The notes under the pieces are model-generated. The model was not told where the DNA came from, made no database searches, and was given only the letters and a program-made list of their open reading frames with translations. From Cheiracanthium punctorium (lineage: Eukaryota; Arthropoda; Arachnida; Araneae; Cheiracanthiidae), in contig JAWZYV010002555.1 of the NCBI GenBank assembly GCA_038373885.1, positions 62,001 to 126,000 on the forward strand: 64,000 nucleotides of DNA, read 5' to 3'. Each line of letters begins with the position of its first letter. Position 1 is the stretch's first letter. This document shows, piece by piece, positions 34,611 to 48,304 of this stretch. The translations under genes were made by a program, and so were the position numbers.

Positions 34611-37420
34611 TTATTAATTTGTTGCTTTTGAGTAAAACATCAAATTATTATTTTGGAGGATAAACTTGCATATTTTTTTTTTCTTTTCAAAACTTGTTTT
34701 ATCATTTTTATTTTTATTTTTTTTCCTGCAAAGAATCCTTTAACAGGATGTTTTGCTTATTTAAAACAGTTTAGAAAAATTGTTATTGTTTATTAATAAA
34801 TTACTTGTTTTTCAGTTAGCTTGTAATTTATTACTAGACCTATTCTTTTTTGGATTTGTTACCTTTTTAATAAATTTGAAATCGGTGTATCAAGAAAGAA
34901 AAAATAAATATTTCATAAAAAATGCTATAATTTGGAAGCATTTAAAATAATTTAACAGAAATGCTATGTCTTGAAGAATTTCTCTTATCATCTGACAAAA
35001 TAACAAACACTCTTAAAAAGTTAAGCAAAACTGGGCAATACTTTTTTAAACATTGTTTTAAATTTTCTTAAATCTAATTTCATGTTCTTATAATTAAAAG
35101 TTATCTTCATTTACTATTCACTTTAAATGCTTTGTAACTGCTGTCATAGAAATAATCAGTCTTAATACCTTCCCTTTCTACAGGAAAGCATGTGAAATAT
35201 CTGTAAATAGAAATTGAAAGGAAAATTTAATAGAACTAAGTATATTTAACTCATTAATATACTTAGACTGTTTATATGTTTTTTGAAATTTAATTTTCAC
35301 AGTAAAGTACTTCCTTTTTAAGTTAATAAATGTGTATGTGAGGGGGGGGGGGAAGCCTTAAAACTATTTTTATGACAATGTTCATCAATTAAAGCTTATT
35401 TCTCTAAAAATATGCTTTCTGATGTGCATATTTATTCTGGAGAATCTGTGTGGTCAGGCTGCATAAATGATAATGATTGTGAGCAAATTGTTTTCTTTAA
35501 AAAAGGCTTTTGTTTACATTTACTTTTCATTGTAAATTGGCCTAGATCTTTAAAGGGCATATCTATCTCATCTTAAAATGTTTGACTTTCTCTCTCCTTC
35601 TTTTTTGCTCAACCGTGCATGCCTCTCTATTTTTTTTTTTTTTTTCCCTGTAACATTCTGCTCCATCAAGCGTCTAATTGCACGTACTACCATATTATTA
35701 AATGCAGATGGTTCAGTTATGATTACTCTGTTCTATTATATTTTATGTCTTGTATCCTTATTTTTTGGCCTATTTTTCTTTTAGTTCCTCGCATATAACA
35801 ATTTTTTACTTTTTTTATGTTCGTAATTAATTTGATGGATACCCATGGGTTTCTTTTAATTTCTGAAAACCATTGTACTCGGGTAACATTAGTGTATCCT
35901 TGCAATCACTCAAGTTTAAAATACTGATTTTAAAACTTTATCAACATCATCCTGTAAACACTAAACGCAGTTAAAAATCTTTTGGAGAAATATTAAGTCT
36001 TGGATATTAATGTCTCTCAAAACCATTGTACTTGTGTGTCTTCATCGTATTTACCAACTGTTGTTCATCTGGAGGGTGGCCATGCTCCTGTTTTTGAATA
36101 CAAAATGGTTTTGCCAACATCCTTCTTTGGCCTACCACTGATTTTGGGTTTTTCAAATTAGTACAATTTTGTCAAGGAAAGAATTGATTTGTTAATTTTA
36201 AATATTTATTATTTTGCTTCTATATTAACTAGAAAATGACCAAAAAAGAAAATCTACTTAAAACTGTCATGCTTTGAGTTTTTCTTAAGACAAAACACAG
36301 CCAGCAAAGTTGGTAAATTTTTTTTTAATGTCTGCACGGTGTATAATCAGCAAACATTGGGAATAAGAATGGTAATTTGCTCCATAGCTCATATATCTAT
36401 CTAGTGGCTTTAATCTAGATAGGTCCAGCATCAGATTAAGGTTTACTTTTTTCGGTTAAATGGGCCAAAAACTTTTTAAGCTGTTCTAACACTTATTCAT
36501 GTTGCATCTGGAGAAAACTACTACAAACTGTTAGATTAATGGCTGTGCGATCGACCCAAATTTTGGAAGGGTAAAGATCAGTTAAACATTTCAAGAATTT
36601 TTACTGTGGAAGGAGGTATCTATCCTAATATATAAGATTACTAACTTCGGAATGCTTTCATTTCCACCATTCCAAAACAAAAATTTTATTTCCATTACCC
36701 CAAAAAGATAATAAAGTTATGTACAAGAAATGTAATAAATTGACTTAAAATTCTTCATAATTATGTAAAAAATATACAAAGCAATTTTTACTACTTTAAA
36801 ATCTTACAATGAACCCTTTCTCTGATTTCCCCCCCCCTCCCTTCAAGATATTGCTTTATTAGGTGCACATCTACATCATAGTTTTATATTTTAAAATGTG
36901 CAAATTTGCAGTTGGTATTTATAAAATAGTTTTACTCAAAATGTAGTAAAATTATTCGGCAGACTATTGGGCTGATCGACTTACAAATTCACATGCATAT
37001 GTTTAAAAATATAGGGAAAAGATATGCCACTTTAAAAATCTGAAAACCTACCTTTTTACTTCAGGATATTGCTCAAAATGGTTTGTAAAAGCTCCTGAAA
37101 ATGATCCAGATTTTTGTTGGTACAAAGCCTTGAATTTAGAATTAATTTAACAACTATGATAATACAAATGCCACACAAAGTTATTTATTTTTAAATGCTC
37201 TAAAATAAAATGTATTGAGTGTATACATTTTTTCATAATGATTGTTCTTGCATTTATTGTAATTGGTCATAATCACAACTGGTTTTATCTTCCAGTGTAC
37301 GATTTGGTGACTCAGTAGAAAATTGATCTGTGCCTCTTAAAGATAAATTATTTTAAATATAGAAATCTAAATGTTTAACTTACTGTGCATAAAACTGAAA
37401 TGGTATACACTTTTTCTCCT
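34611..37420. other. Intergenic, homopolymer runs and one dispersed repeat
   Basis: A G run lies at about 35342-35352. The stretch about 36460-36560 ('ctttttaagctgttctaac' onward) resembles about 62690-62790 inside the hAT at 59666-63170, so it is part of a diverged repeat family. No genes seen. Confidence 0.4.
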
Positions 37421-37622
37421 CCAATGGGCGGGCATTTGCTGATCAAGCATTTTGCTACCTCTAAGGCCTGAATTACTGGCCATTTTATTATGGGAACACC
37501 CAGTGGACGGCCAGCGTTACCCCTTATGAAGGGACGGACAAGTTAACATCCATGCCAAATCTGGGCCCATGGCATGATAGAATGGTTCTTAAGCCACTAC
37601 AGCACCTGGGTGGCAAAATGGT
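37421..37622 (-). repeat. SINE family B, copy 1
   Basis: The block 37478-37557 ('ttattatggg', 'cccttatgaagggac', 'catccatgcc') matches 44071-44152 throughout with substitutions. The - strand is the sense orientation judging by the B box in copy 2. The tRNA-like head is poorly kept here. Confidence 0.65.
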
Positions 37623-40600
37623 GTGCATAGCATTCATTATATTTAAAAAATATATAACATTTTAATGCTGTTCATGAATCCATTAGAACAGTATTATTGA
37701 CAGCAAAATACAGTGGATTATAAGTTCAATGATCAAACAATATAGACCAATTAGTTAGGTTTTATAAAAACAACGCGTCAGAAAGGAAGGATCAATAAGG
37801 CCTTATTTTTGGCCTAGAATAACGGGGGGGGGGGGGGAGTCCTATGACTTAATGTTTTCTTTATATATTTTGAAAGTAGACTCTGTGCTTGATAAGAAAA
37901 TACACGTATGAAAGAAAACTTTTTTTATATAGCACATATAAGAAGCACTTTCTTTTTTATTTTATTTTAATGTTCTTATGTTACTACACAATTTTATTTG
38001 AAAATTTCATTGCTTCCATTCCATTCATATTCATAGATAAATACAAATAAAATGATTTTCACGGTTAAAAAAATTTATCATATTTTAGCTTGTGTAGTTG
38101 CTTGTTGTAAGACCAGCACAACATATTGATTAACATGACACTTGAAGTCGAATAGTAACTATTTTATTAACATTAACTTAAACAATAACTATAGCAAAAC
38201 AAAAGGTAACATAACTTAGAGAGTAGCAGCGAGCTATGCCAGTGTTTCGCCTTATATTGTAGAGGTACTTTGGATACAGTGCAATTCCACCTCTAGACCC
38301 TACTGGTACTGTCAATGCAAAGTAAGGGCAAGATTTGTGGGTTATTGTGCTCATATTGCTTCCGTAATCTGGTATTTAAGTTATGATAGATATCAAGATC
38401 ACAGTACATGAAGAGTTTTATGCGACTACAATGATTATTTAATGGATGCAGATGTTCAAGGACATTGGAGTGACGAGAATGAAGACTAGATGGGGAGTGG
38501 AAAGTGAAAATGTTGAAACGTTCAAAATGATCCAAATAAAGTTAAGTTCATAATTTTGCCTTTTTTTATAAAACTTTCGTAGAATAATAGGATCAACTGC
38601 AAAATATATATTAAATCAGAATATTCTGGTATAACATTTATTTCATCTTACTATTTGCCTGATGCACATCTAAGAATTCACATAGGGAATGAGGCAAAAA
38701 TAAGACCTTATCGATACCCTTCCTTTCTTGTAGCAGTACTTCATTGTAAGAGTTGGGCTGTCTATTGATCGTTATTGAGTTTAGGGTCAATTCATATTTT
38801 GTTTATAAAAATATTGTGAGAGAAAGCAAGACTACAATTTAGTTTATTTGTTGATCAGTGTAGTTAACACAAAGGATCAGTATTAATTTAAAAGTTAACA
38901 TAATTTCAGGCTTGATATAAATGTAATTAATCCAATTTTGTGCCCAAATAAATTAAATGAATGGTGCGGATGAAAAAACATACTTATTAGCAAACATAAT
39001 ATATTGACCCCTACCCCCCCCTTTGTTTGTGTAATTCTGGTAAATCTAGAATTTAAATATGGAAAATGTGAGTTTTGCACCTATGCCCTTCAAATATTGA
39101 ATATAGTCAATTTGTACATACAACCATAAAGTAAATTTTGATTCTGCATTACAATGTAAAATGTTGCATTTTATGTGGGTCACATTTGTATGAAGCACAA
39201 TATATTGTGCATTTGTTCTACACATCCAGCATTAAGTCTTCAGTAAAAAAAGTTTGCAATGTAGTCAGATTTTAAATGTGCTATATACAAGCAAGCATAC
39301 ATTGCAATGCTTTTGATCTTGTTCCGATAAAATTCGTTTATTTGTTCTACATCTGATGTTTCACTTGTAATCTGAAAAATACAACTATTAAGCAGTAAAA
39401 TGATAGTTAAATGTGTACTAGAAATTTGTGGCAAGGTTACTAAAATATATTTAAGAGGTCAGTAAACAATAAAAAAAAGTTATTGGATTCAGTGTAATTT
39501 AACATAAGAATGAAAAGTACTATTGTGAATGTAAAATATTGAAATGTCTTAAATAAAGGTATGAAAAAATGTTTTTTTGTTAGCACTATAATATTGGTTT
39601 TGAAGAGAAGAATGTCTTTTTGATGTCTATATATTGCAATTTGATAGTGAACTATTGTGCAATCATAAGCAACACATCTTATTTGATTAAATAAATGAAA
39701 ACTAACACCCTTTTATTATACTGAATTTATCAAAGTTAACTTTTTGGATTGTGCCAAATTCAGATAGTATTTTTTATTATTTTAATGAAATATTAATTGA
39801 AATGTACACATTGCATTATGTACAGATAGATTAAAACATGCTTTAATCAATATTTTTAAATCATTTAGTTTGGTGTTCATTTTACTGTATAATTTTTAAA
39901 ACTTATAAGACTTTTAAAGTTATTGGTGATTTAGTTAGGCAATGGATGTTTGGATGTCATTTCCTTGGTTAGTAAAATATATTAATTAATATATAATAGC
40001 AAAATTTACTTTAAAGAACTATAATTAAGTTTTTATACTTGATTGCTTACCAAGGTTTAATTAACTTATAAAAGTTCTGCTCTTGGGCATCTTGAGACTT
40101 ATTTCAACTTGAATTCATGCACTTTTAATCTTCTGCAGATCTTATTGTGAATATATTTCTGAACTTGATGAATAGTAAACTGAATAGTGTGATGTTTCAT
40201 TTTTAAAAATAATCTTGAGATTTACGGTATAAAATATAGAAGTCAGTAGTCTATTTATCTGTTACAATAGTTGAAAATATTTATTTTTTTTTATGCATAA
40301 AATAATGATTTTCTTAAAAATCTGATTCTAGAATAAGTTCACAATAAATTTGTTATATTCTTTAACATTTTCTTACAACTATTTTCAAATCAGTTTTATA
40401 GTTGACTTGTTTGCAAGTCAATTGGCTGGCAAATTAAATTTACTGCTGGCCAGTTGGCAAGATGCTCAACCTGAAGCTTTTTATGAGGCGTTGTTTATTG
40501 CAATAGATATTCTGTCTACTTAATAGAAATTATAATCTAGTATCTGCTACAACATTTTTGAAATATGCATGACAATTTTAGTAACTGTGCTGTTGAATGA

Positions 40601-42835
40601 AATCTCGAAATAGCTAAAGGATGTTTCAATGATTGTTAGAACTTTCATAGTTACATTTGCTTGAAGTGTGATAAAATTATAAATATGAATTTTAATGCAT
40701 AAGAGAAAAAATTTAATAAAGGGGGGATTTCAACTGCCTGTTGGTTAAATTACGTAGAAATATGCTTTCTGTTCTTAGGTCTGCATGTGCATTGATTATT
40801 ATTTGGGTACTTTACATGTCGTCTTATAGTAAAAGTATTTTAATAGTAAAACTATTTGATTTTTTTTTCTTTTGGCTTGTTGCTGTATTGGAAATAGTCT
40901 TGCAGATAATCTGCTTTATTTGATATAATTCAGAATTAAATAATATAAACAAATTGCTCTTCAAATACACTGCCCTCAAGCATTGTGTTACATATTGATT
41001 ATGATTAGTTTATAATATGTTTGTTGCACGTTTTTCTAATACCAAAATAATTTATGTATTGTAATTTTTAGGTAAATTTCTATATTAATATTTCCTGTGT
41101 ACATAACGAGTTAGAAGGCACTTTAGGCCAAGCCACTTAACACAGGTAAAAAAGAAAACTACTGGCTTTCTTTCATTGTCTGAATGTAACTCTACATGTT
41201 GGGTGCCAAAAATAAATTTAAGGGCTCCCAGTTCAAAAAATGTATGTGGGTATAGTATATGATCAGGAAATGTGTATAAAATACTCTAAGCTCTAGAATT
41301 TTGTATCTATTCACTTATTCCTGTTGCTGCACTACTGCATGCATAAAATATAAAACGTTTATAAGAATCATAGTGAAATAGATTGCTTGAGGTTACATAA
41401 TGCAAATGAAAAAAAAATTCTTGTGTTTTATTTTCCTTGAAATATAACTTAAAAATATACTAATAACCAAACCTTAAAATTTATTGTAAAGACAAAATTA
41501 TGATATGCTTGATTATTTTCAGTAAGTTAGGTCTTCATCAGTTGATATCCTTTTGATACTAAAACTCTTGCCCCAACAAAGCCTTTAGAAATACAAATTC
41601 AATTTTCAAAAAATTGTATTAGAAAAATTAAACTATTCATAGTTAAAAATTAAATCAGTTACCACAAAAAATTTATAAAATAGTTGAATCACTTTTAGTA
41701 TCATTAAGTAAAATTGTTAAAATAGAAATTTTGACTTGTATCTAAATTTGAACAAATTACCCCTCTCTATGTAACCCTTTGTACTCTACTTGCTTTTTAC
41801 CGTTACCTTCAGTGTATTTTTGATATAATTTTTTTAAGGAAATAAGAGAGTAAGTTTATGTATTTTTTCTTCTTATTTTGTAATTCACCATTGTGTGATT
41901 ATTAAAAAAAGGGAAGTTGTTCTCTTTTAGAACAGTTATCAGTCTTATGTAATGTCTTCCATATTACATTTCTTTTGAAACAAACAATACAGTTTCATAC
42001 ATAATAAAATTTTACCTGGAAAAATATTTAGAAATTTATGAAAGGACTGTTACTTTCTCAATCAAACAGAAGTTTTCTTTCTATTGTTCTATTTTATGGC
42101 ATATTTAAAAAATTAATTATGAGATAAAGAAAACACTTATTTTTAATTCATATAATATATCATTCATTCATTATAATATTATTTTTTAATAATTTAGATT
42201 AAAAGCTTTTTATATAAAGTAAATAATTATGTAAAACAAAAATTTTTATTATTCTATAATCTTCAATCCATTAGTTTCAACTTGTGGTGATTAAAGGAAT
42301 TACCACACATAGTAAAACATGTCTGCATGTTTTACTGAATGTGCAATGTGTATCTGTAGTTACACTGTTGACAGGAATTTCGTTAAATTATACCCAGAAA
42401 AGTCAGGAAATTTCATTTTGTTGAATAGTAGCAGCTTTGCATTTAACACTTTTGGCAAATATGTAAGGCATATCATGCGATAGTAATTTTAGCTTTTGTA
42501 TTTATTTTACAAAAATTTTCTTGAAATGAAAATATTAGTGTGGAATGTCTAGTTACTAAAATTATTAATTATTATTACATAATAGTGAAACATCTGAATT
42601 TTACCAAATAGTTGCAACATATTGATTTGCTCATTTTAACAAAATTGGTAATTGTACGCTATATATTTTATAACGTTTAAACATAACTACTTGGTTGCTA
42701 AATATTTTTCTGGCTCCTTCAAACTTTGTTATAGAGTTGACTGTAGCACATTGCTCTAGTAAAGGTAACAGAGTTGTGAAATACAAAATGACTGTCCCCA
42801 TAATGTTTTGATACATTGTACCTTTTCAATACAAA
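37623..42835. other. Intergenic, no gene seen
   Basis: A G run at about 37825-37837, and a region at about 38130-38540 with slightly higher complexity that may be an old retroelement fragment (an 80-codon frame on the - strand, 38535-38293, is not recognised). A perfect 11-bp stem-loop, AGTAAAACATG, lies at 42311-42336 with a 4-base loop. Otherwise AT-rich without structure I can name. Confidence 0.4.
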
Positions 42836-43403
42836 CAGGGTGTCTACCGATCCGGAAAGTCTGGAAAAAGCCGGGAAATTGGAAAATGGATCCGGAAAGT
42901 CTGGAAAAAACCGGGAAATTGGATAATGGGTCTGGAAAATTCACCAAAAGAATCAATTTTTGTCCTGTGTTTTTTTTTTTTTTTTTACCCTTTCTTTCTA
43001 ATTGTCAGACTGGAAATTGAAAGCAACTGCAAAGCATTTTTCGGACCAAGTATCAAGCGATGTGTTTGTATAAAGAGGGGAAAATGGGGGCTCATCAATC
43101 GTGACGGGAGGGTAAAAGACAAATTAGCTTATGGGTAACTTATGGCTTAGGACCGTATTTTCAAGAACAATTACTTAATTCTATCATAAAGTGTGATTAC
43201 TTCTGTTTCTGGATTGATGAAAGCTTAATCCTGTATACTTCAGTTAAATTGATTTCAAGAAGTTGTACAAAATATGCATATATAAAGACAAGGGAGGGGG
43301 CATTGTGCAATTTCCCAATGTAAAATGCATTGGTCAGGAATTTTTTCCCCAGGACCTCCCAAAAGTCAGGAAATTGACTTTCAGAAATTTGGTAGACACC
43401 CTG
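42836..43403. mobile_element. DNA transposon derivative with TIR CAGGGTGTCTACC
   Basis: CAGGGTGTCTACC begins at 42836 and its complement ends at 43403, giving a 13-bp perfect match. ACAAA lies next to both ends (42831-42835 and 43404-43408), possibly a 5-bp target duplication. Just inside the left end are two copies of a 40-bp unit (about 42847-42926) with 'ccggaaagtctggaaaaa'. No transposase frame is recognised, so the superfamily is open. Confidence 0.65.
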
Positions 43404-44004
43404 ACAAAGCAAAGTCTTCTAGCTATAATGTCAGTCAGTGGCGTAGCCTAGGATTTTTTTGCTGTACAAAATGTATATTCTTCACTCCCTTATCACACAC
43501 AAGTATACATGAGTATGTGAGTTGCAGTATGCCAGTACATAAATATATGTATTCCTGAAAGTCAAAACTTTGTTTGAAACAAGCCATGTATGTTATGTAT
43601 GTCCAGTTTAGAAATTAAAAAAAATGATAGGCATATTCTGATTGCAATAAAAGCTTATTTTGTTTAAAAATCTCATTTTTAATGCAACATTGTATTGTGT
43701 TGAAGCTAAAAATTTGATAATATATCATGCCAAAATACACAAAATTGAATTGCAATTTTCCGATACCAAATTTGGAAAATTTCTTCGTCGTAGCTACAGC
43801 ATTAATTTTTATGAAATAAAAAAATGAAAGTTAAAAAGAACATTTTATACTAAAATTAATAAATAAGGGAGCATGGTTAAATTTTTGCTGCTAAAAGATT
43901 GACAATAGAAATATGTCCCTCTTTTTTCTAAATTCTTTTGTGTATGAACAGTCAGCCGAAGCAAAAGGATTCAATCTCTTAAATTATTAACCTGCCTTTT
44001 TTTC
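43404..44004. other. Intergenic, with a lone hAT-like end
   Basis: CAGTGGCGTAGCCTAGG at about 43436-43452 matches a common hAT terminus, but I find no partner end nearby. Confidence 0.4.
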
Positions 44005-44250
44005 CCCCCAAATGGTGGGCATTAACAATGCCTTGGAAGCATTGGCCACTACTAAAGCCAGAGTTGGTGATCACTTTATTATGGGGGCACCTAGTAGGTT
44101 GACCAACGTTGCCCCCTATGAAGGGACAAACACAATGACATTCATGCCCAGTCGGGGATTGAACCTCGACCTCCAGGAGTTGAACCCGAAACTGTGTACA
44201 GTGCTTTATCCATCATACAAGCTGGTCGTTGTGCCCATTCAAATAAATTT
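44005..44250 (-). repeat. SINE family B, copy 2
   Basis: On the - strand a B-box-like GGTTCAATCCC lies near 44155-44165. A second decayed copy of it, 'GGGTTCAACTCC', follows upstream. The body matches 37421-37622. The head, from about 44250, looks tRNA-derived. The 98-codon frame at 44012-44308 is a by-product. Confidence 0.65.
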
Positions 44251-46282
44251 ACTTTCTAAGCAAAGAAAAATCATTTTTGAACATTTCCTTATATGTAATT
44301 TTATTTGATAAAAATAATACCTTGTAAGAGAGAGAAGAAAATGATATATAAAGTGTTTTTTAAAATTTGTTTTTATAATATGAAAGTGTTGATTAGAAGA
44401 ATGCTAAACTGGAAATAATTTGTCTAATCAATGCATTTTCCATTATAGAAATTTGGAAGAAATTATTTTCGGAGATTGCAAAGAAAAGTCCTTTAATAAA
44501 AATATTTTATGCAAAAGTCACAAGTTTCGTTATATATGGTGTCAGCAAAAAAAAAAAAAAAAAAAAAAAAAAGTTGACTTTGAGCAAGGCTGTAATTATA
44601 TTGTGCTCCATAAAAACCTATTGCAGGTTTTCATGAAAATACAGATGTAAACAATGGCCATGATATTGTTTTGGAATGCTGCGAGGTTATTTTTTTTGGG
44701 CATATTTAGGGGGTGGGGGTAAATGCTCTAAATATGTATTGTAAGTGTACAAAACTTGCATGATAAATAAAATATATTTTGTGTGTGTGTGTGTGTGTGT
44801 AGTTTAAAAAATAATAAAAAGTTCTTTGCTTTTTTGTCTGTTCTGTTTAGGTCGAATAACCTTTAAAAAAAAAAAACTAATGTATCTACCACTTTTGCCC
44901 CCTCCCCCCAGAAATATGACAAATGTACCATTAATTTATAAATGCTGACCTTGGATAAATTTTTTTGTCACATATCAAGATATTCGTGGTTTATTTCCAA
45001 AATTTGGAAGTTTCCATAACTTTTTCTGATAAAGAAAAACTTTCTTACTATTCCAGATTTTTTCAGTTTTTATTGACTGATGGCTTTCCTGATATGCCAA
45101 AAAACCTCCCAGCACTCCGTATTAGTAGCATAATCATTATACACACCTTCTTTTCCATGAAAGCACACAATAGTTTGTTTTGGCGCTCAATTTAACTGTC
45201 TACAGTAATTTTTTTTTCCCTGACACTGTATTCATTAGTCATAAAGATATGTTAAATGAAAGTTCTTTAAGGAGTACTTTTTGAAATAAAATTTATCTTA
45301 AAGCCACTTAGTGAGTTTTTATTTAGTGGACCACTGGGACATGCCAGACTACTTTTCATTTTAATCATAAAATATTAATTTAAGCTATTAAACATTAGGC
45401 ATTTGACATTTTCCCTTGCTTTATTGTAGTTCCAAATTATATTTTTTTTCTTAAGGAGATGTTTATGCCATTACCTTTATTGTTGACAGTAAAATGCTGC
45501 AGAAAACACACAATTTATATGAAAGAGAAATTGAATTATTGTTTTCTTTGTTTGATCTTCATTTAAATTGAAGCCTAAATGGTTTCAGTCAATTGTTTCT
45601 TTGACAACTTTCTGTTCAGCATAAAACTTTTTATTGCATTATCAAAAATTGTATATATATACATCATGTTTTTGTGTGGTTATTTTCATATTTGTTCTGT
45701 AAGCATACCATGATGGATTTGTTTTCTTGCAATAGTTATCATTATGTACATTTTTAATGAAATAGCTTTGGTGTATACAAATATGTAATTAAAATATATT
45801 AACATAAAAATTCCTCTGCATTGATGTCACTTATTTTTGTGTTTGAAAACAGTCTCTGATTTTTCTAAGTAAATTAAGTAATCAGAAGAATAACTTTTTC
45901 TTTTGAAGAATATTCAAAGCACAACTATAAATATTGCCAAGTGCATGTAGAAAGTACATTAAAAACAAAACATTTTTATAAATAAATTTTTAAAATGTTA
46001 ACAGCTATTATAACTTTATCCCCCCAGTTTTAATTTTACTTGTGTAACAAATGATATATAAACCTTGAGCCAGATAATACATGCAAGTTAATTACCTTTG
46101 CAGTGAATTAAATAAAATGTGTAAAACAATCGCAAAATTCAACAAATATGAAAAAATCTATTAAAATTCTTCACGTTTCCTGAAGCATTTTGTGTAGTGT
46201 AGAAGTAGGAAACCATTTTATGAAAACTGATAAATTTCACTTTAGATAAACCAGTTTTTAGTAAATTAAAATATCATACAAC
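44251..46282. other. Intergenic, simple repeats only
   Basis: A poly-A tract of about 29 bases lies at 44543-44571 and a (GT)n repeat at about 44780-44801. No genes or transposon ends seen. Confidence 0.45.
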
Positions 46283-46310
46283 TGAAGCCCAGTGGCCTGA
46301 TGGTTAGCTG

Positions 46311-47902
46311 CATTGGCATAACTAGCTAGGCTTTTTGGATATTTCTAGGGGTGGGCTTAGCCAACACTTAGATATAGAATGTGAAAGTATTTACAATTTC
46401 TGGTGAAGGATACAAATTTTAGAAAATATCTTAAGTTAAAGATAAAAATTAAAATACCTTTCTGATAAAAAATAATTTTATCTATTTCTATACCATCTAT
46501 ATAAATAAAACAGTCTGTAAACTGTCTGTTAGTTTGTTTGTCTGTGTCTTGCATAGCTCACAGGTACGGGCGATCGTAGACCTACTAAATTTTGTATGGA
46601 AAATCTCCAGGACGGGTCCCAACATACCTCGAAGCGATTTTTTCAAAATTCGAATTATTTTAGGAGATATCGATAAAAAACGTGTCACGAAAGGCAAATT
46701 TTTGCTCTCACTATTTTGCAATTGTAACCCCACAGTGGAAAGAGTGAAGATTAAGCGTATCTAGGTAGCCATATTTCGCAAGTTTATTAAATAATTCAGA
46801 CTCTTGAAGAAAAAATAAAAGAATAACGATTTTTTTGTTTTTGTTTAGATTATTTGTAAGGTTATTTTTTAATTAAAATATTGTGTGCATGTGAAATCAG
46901 AGCAGGAATGAAATGTTTTATACTCAAAAGAAAAATAGGATTTGGAAATTTTCCGAAACAAAACTGTGCAACTTTTTAATTTGGCGAAAAAGAAAGTGGT
47001 TTATGTGCGATTTTGAGGAGATGATTCTAAGGCTTGGTGCAATTTATCGTAATTTTATCGTCTGCTGAATACACCTAAGAATAAGTTTTTGTAATTTTCA
47101 TTCAGTTGGAATTGTGAATTTTTCTGCACAGCTTTTCTCCATCTATTTCTATTATATCCAGAAAAAGGATATTAAGAAATACCAATTTTAATATTGTTTA
47201 ATCACATGAATAATGATATACTTTCCCACTTAATGGAATAAGGAAAGAAAATAGGGAAGACCCATGGATCATAATACTCTTTTAATATATAGTGCGTTAG
47301 TGCTTATTTAAAATCTGAAAGTGTTTCAGATTTTCTTACTTTTTTTTTTTTTTTCCCCTTTCTGTTTTTTGATAAAGGCCAATATATGTTAACAGGGGTC
47401 TCTACACTTACCCTAGGGCCGCTGCTGTTTGTAACTATCTTAATTTTAAATTCCATTCAGAATCTAAGAGATTTCAGTGCCAAGGAAGATAGAGAGAAAC
47501 AGGATTCTCTCCGAACAAGATTTATTAAGATGGCAAACCAACTGGTCGCCGGAGGTGGCTAGTATTATATAATTAGAGATAGTTAGAATTTCCTATTAGT
47601 CGTAAAATTAAATTTTCTATCTTAAATCATTAAAATGTTTTATGCGGGAGTAAATTTACCACAAACTTTGAATAGTTTTAATTTATGAAAATAAATGTGT
47701 GATGATGTCATTTTAGTGGACCTAGTGATGGCACAAAAGTTTCTGTTCTCAGGCATTGTATATCTAGGAGGTGTTGGTTTAGCCCACTTTAGGAGCTCCA
47801 TCTCCTATTCTTGTAATAGAAAATCTAATTTTCTAGAGTGGACTAAAATCTTCCTAGGGTGGGCTTAATCCACCTCCTAGGCCCCAGCCAGTTATGCCAG
47901 TG
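46311..47902. mobile_element. hAT element inserted in a SINE
   Basis: The left end reads CATTGGCATAACTAGCTAGG; the right end reverse-complemented reads CACTGGCATAACTGGCTGGG. The 8-base flanks GTTAGCTG (46303-46310) and GTTAGCTT (47903-47910) agree at seven positions. 1,592 bp, of which 1,068 is a nested Helitron-like element. No transposase frame remains. Confidence 0.75.
46496..47563 (+). mobile_element. Helitron-like element nested in the hAT
   Basis: Starts TCTATATAAATAAAAC and ends CCGGAGGTGGCTAGT. It shares ends and an internal block with the copy at 29702-31715. No target duplication and no helicase frame. This is the innermost layer of a three-layer nest. Confidence 0.55.
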
Positions 47903-48126
47903 GTTAGCTTAATGTGCTGCTATGCAACAGGTCAAAGTTCAATCCTGGGGCTGGGCAAGGTTGACCCCAGCCTTTCATCCTTTGAGTGGGTCAATAAAAA
48001 TGACCCATATTTTTGCAGTTGTAAGTACTAGTGCATAATGTCTTAAACTTTTTTTTATTAAAAACCACTAAAAAATAAATTACAAAATATTAAGTTACAT
48101 GTATGTGTAATTACGATTTTCAATCT

Positions 48127-48304
48127 TCATACATTTATGGCACCTGAAAATTGTTGCTGTATTGGTAATATTTCAACACTGTCTACACCACTTTTAAATT
48201 TTTCTAATAGAACCTGTATTTGATGTGGTTGATGATCTTTTTTCACACATGGGCTTACTATTATATTCTGGAAGTAAAAGCCAGTAACCCATGAATAATC
48301 ACCT
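48127..48304 (-). CDS. Last coding exon of a putative class 3 (diacylglycerol-type) lipase
   Basis: The - strand acceptor is TTTTTCAG just before 48304. The first base completes an Arg codon (AG from the upstream exon plus A), and the frame then runs 'GDYSWVTGFYFQNIIVSP', then a 'KKDHQPHQIQ' block, and stops with TGA at 48127-48129. Diacylglycerol lipases and related class 3 lipases end, after 'PPGRI-x-H', with a W, then 'F-x-x-I-x-ISP-x-M-x-x-DH-x-P'; the same order of W, F, I-VSP and DH-P is visible here. Such enzymes hydrolyse membrane diacylglycerol; DAGLs make 2-arachidonoylglycerol. The catalytic Ser-Asp-His region is in exons outside the window. The family call is moderate; the exon call is strong because the splice phase matches. 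A poly(A) signal candidate lies about 75 bases downstream (complement at about 48053-48058). Confidence 0.6.

Larger units (their letters stand above)
46283..48010 (+). repeat. tRNA-derived SINE family C, split by a hAT insertion
   Basis: The 5' part (46283-46310, 'agcccagtggcctgatggtt') holds an A-box-like sequence. The 3' part resumes at 47903 with the B box GTTCAATCC (47937-47945) and a body ending in 'tgggtcaataaaaatgaccc'. The body resembles core-type SINEs known from several invertebrates. The interruption is the hAT element at 46311-47902. Confidence 0.6.

Noticed and set aside
38293..38535. 80-codon - strand frame in a slightly higher-complexity stretch
   Set aside because: No recognisable motif; could be a retroelement LTR fragment, but no partner LTR is visible.
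43436..43452. A further hAT element starting with CAGTGGCGTAGCC
   Set aside because: Only one end is visible; no partner end or target duplication found.
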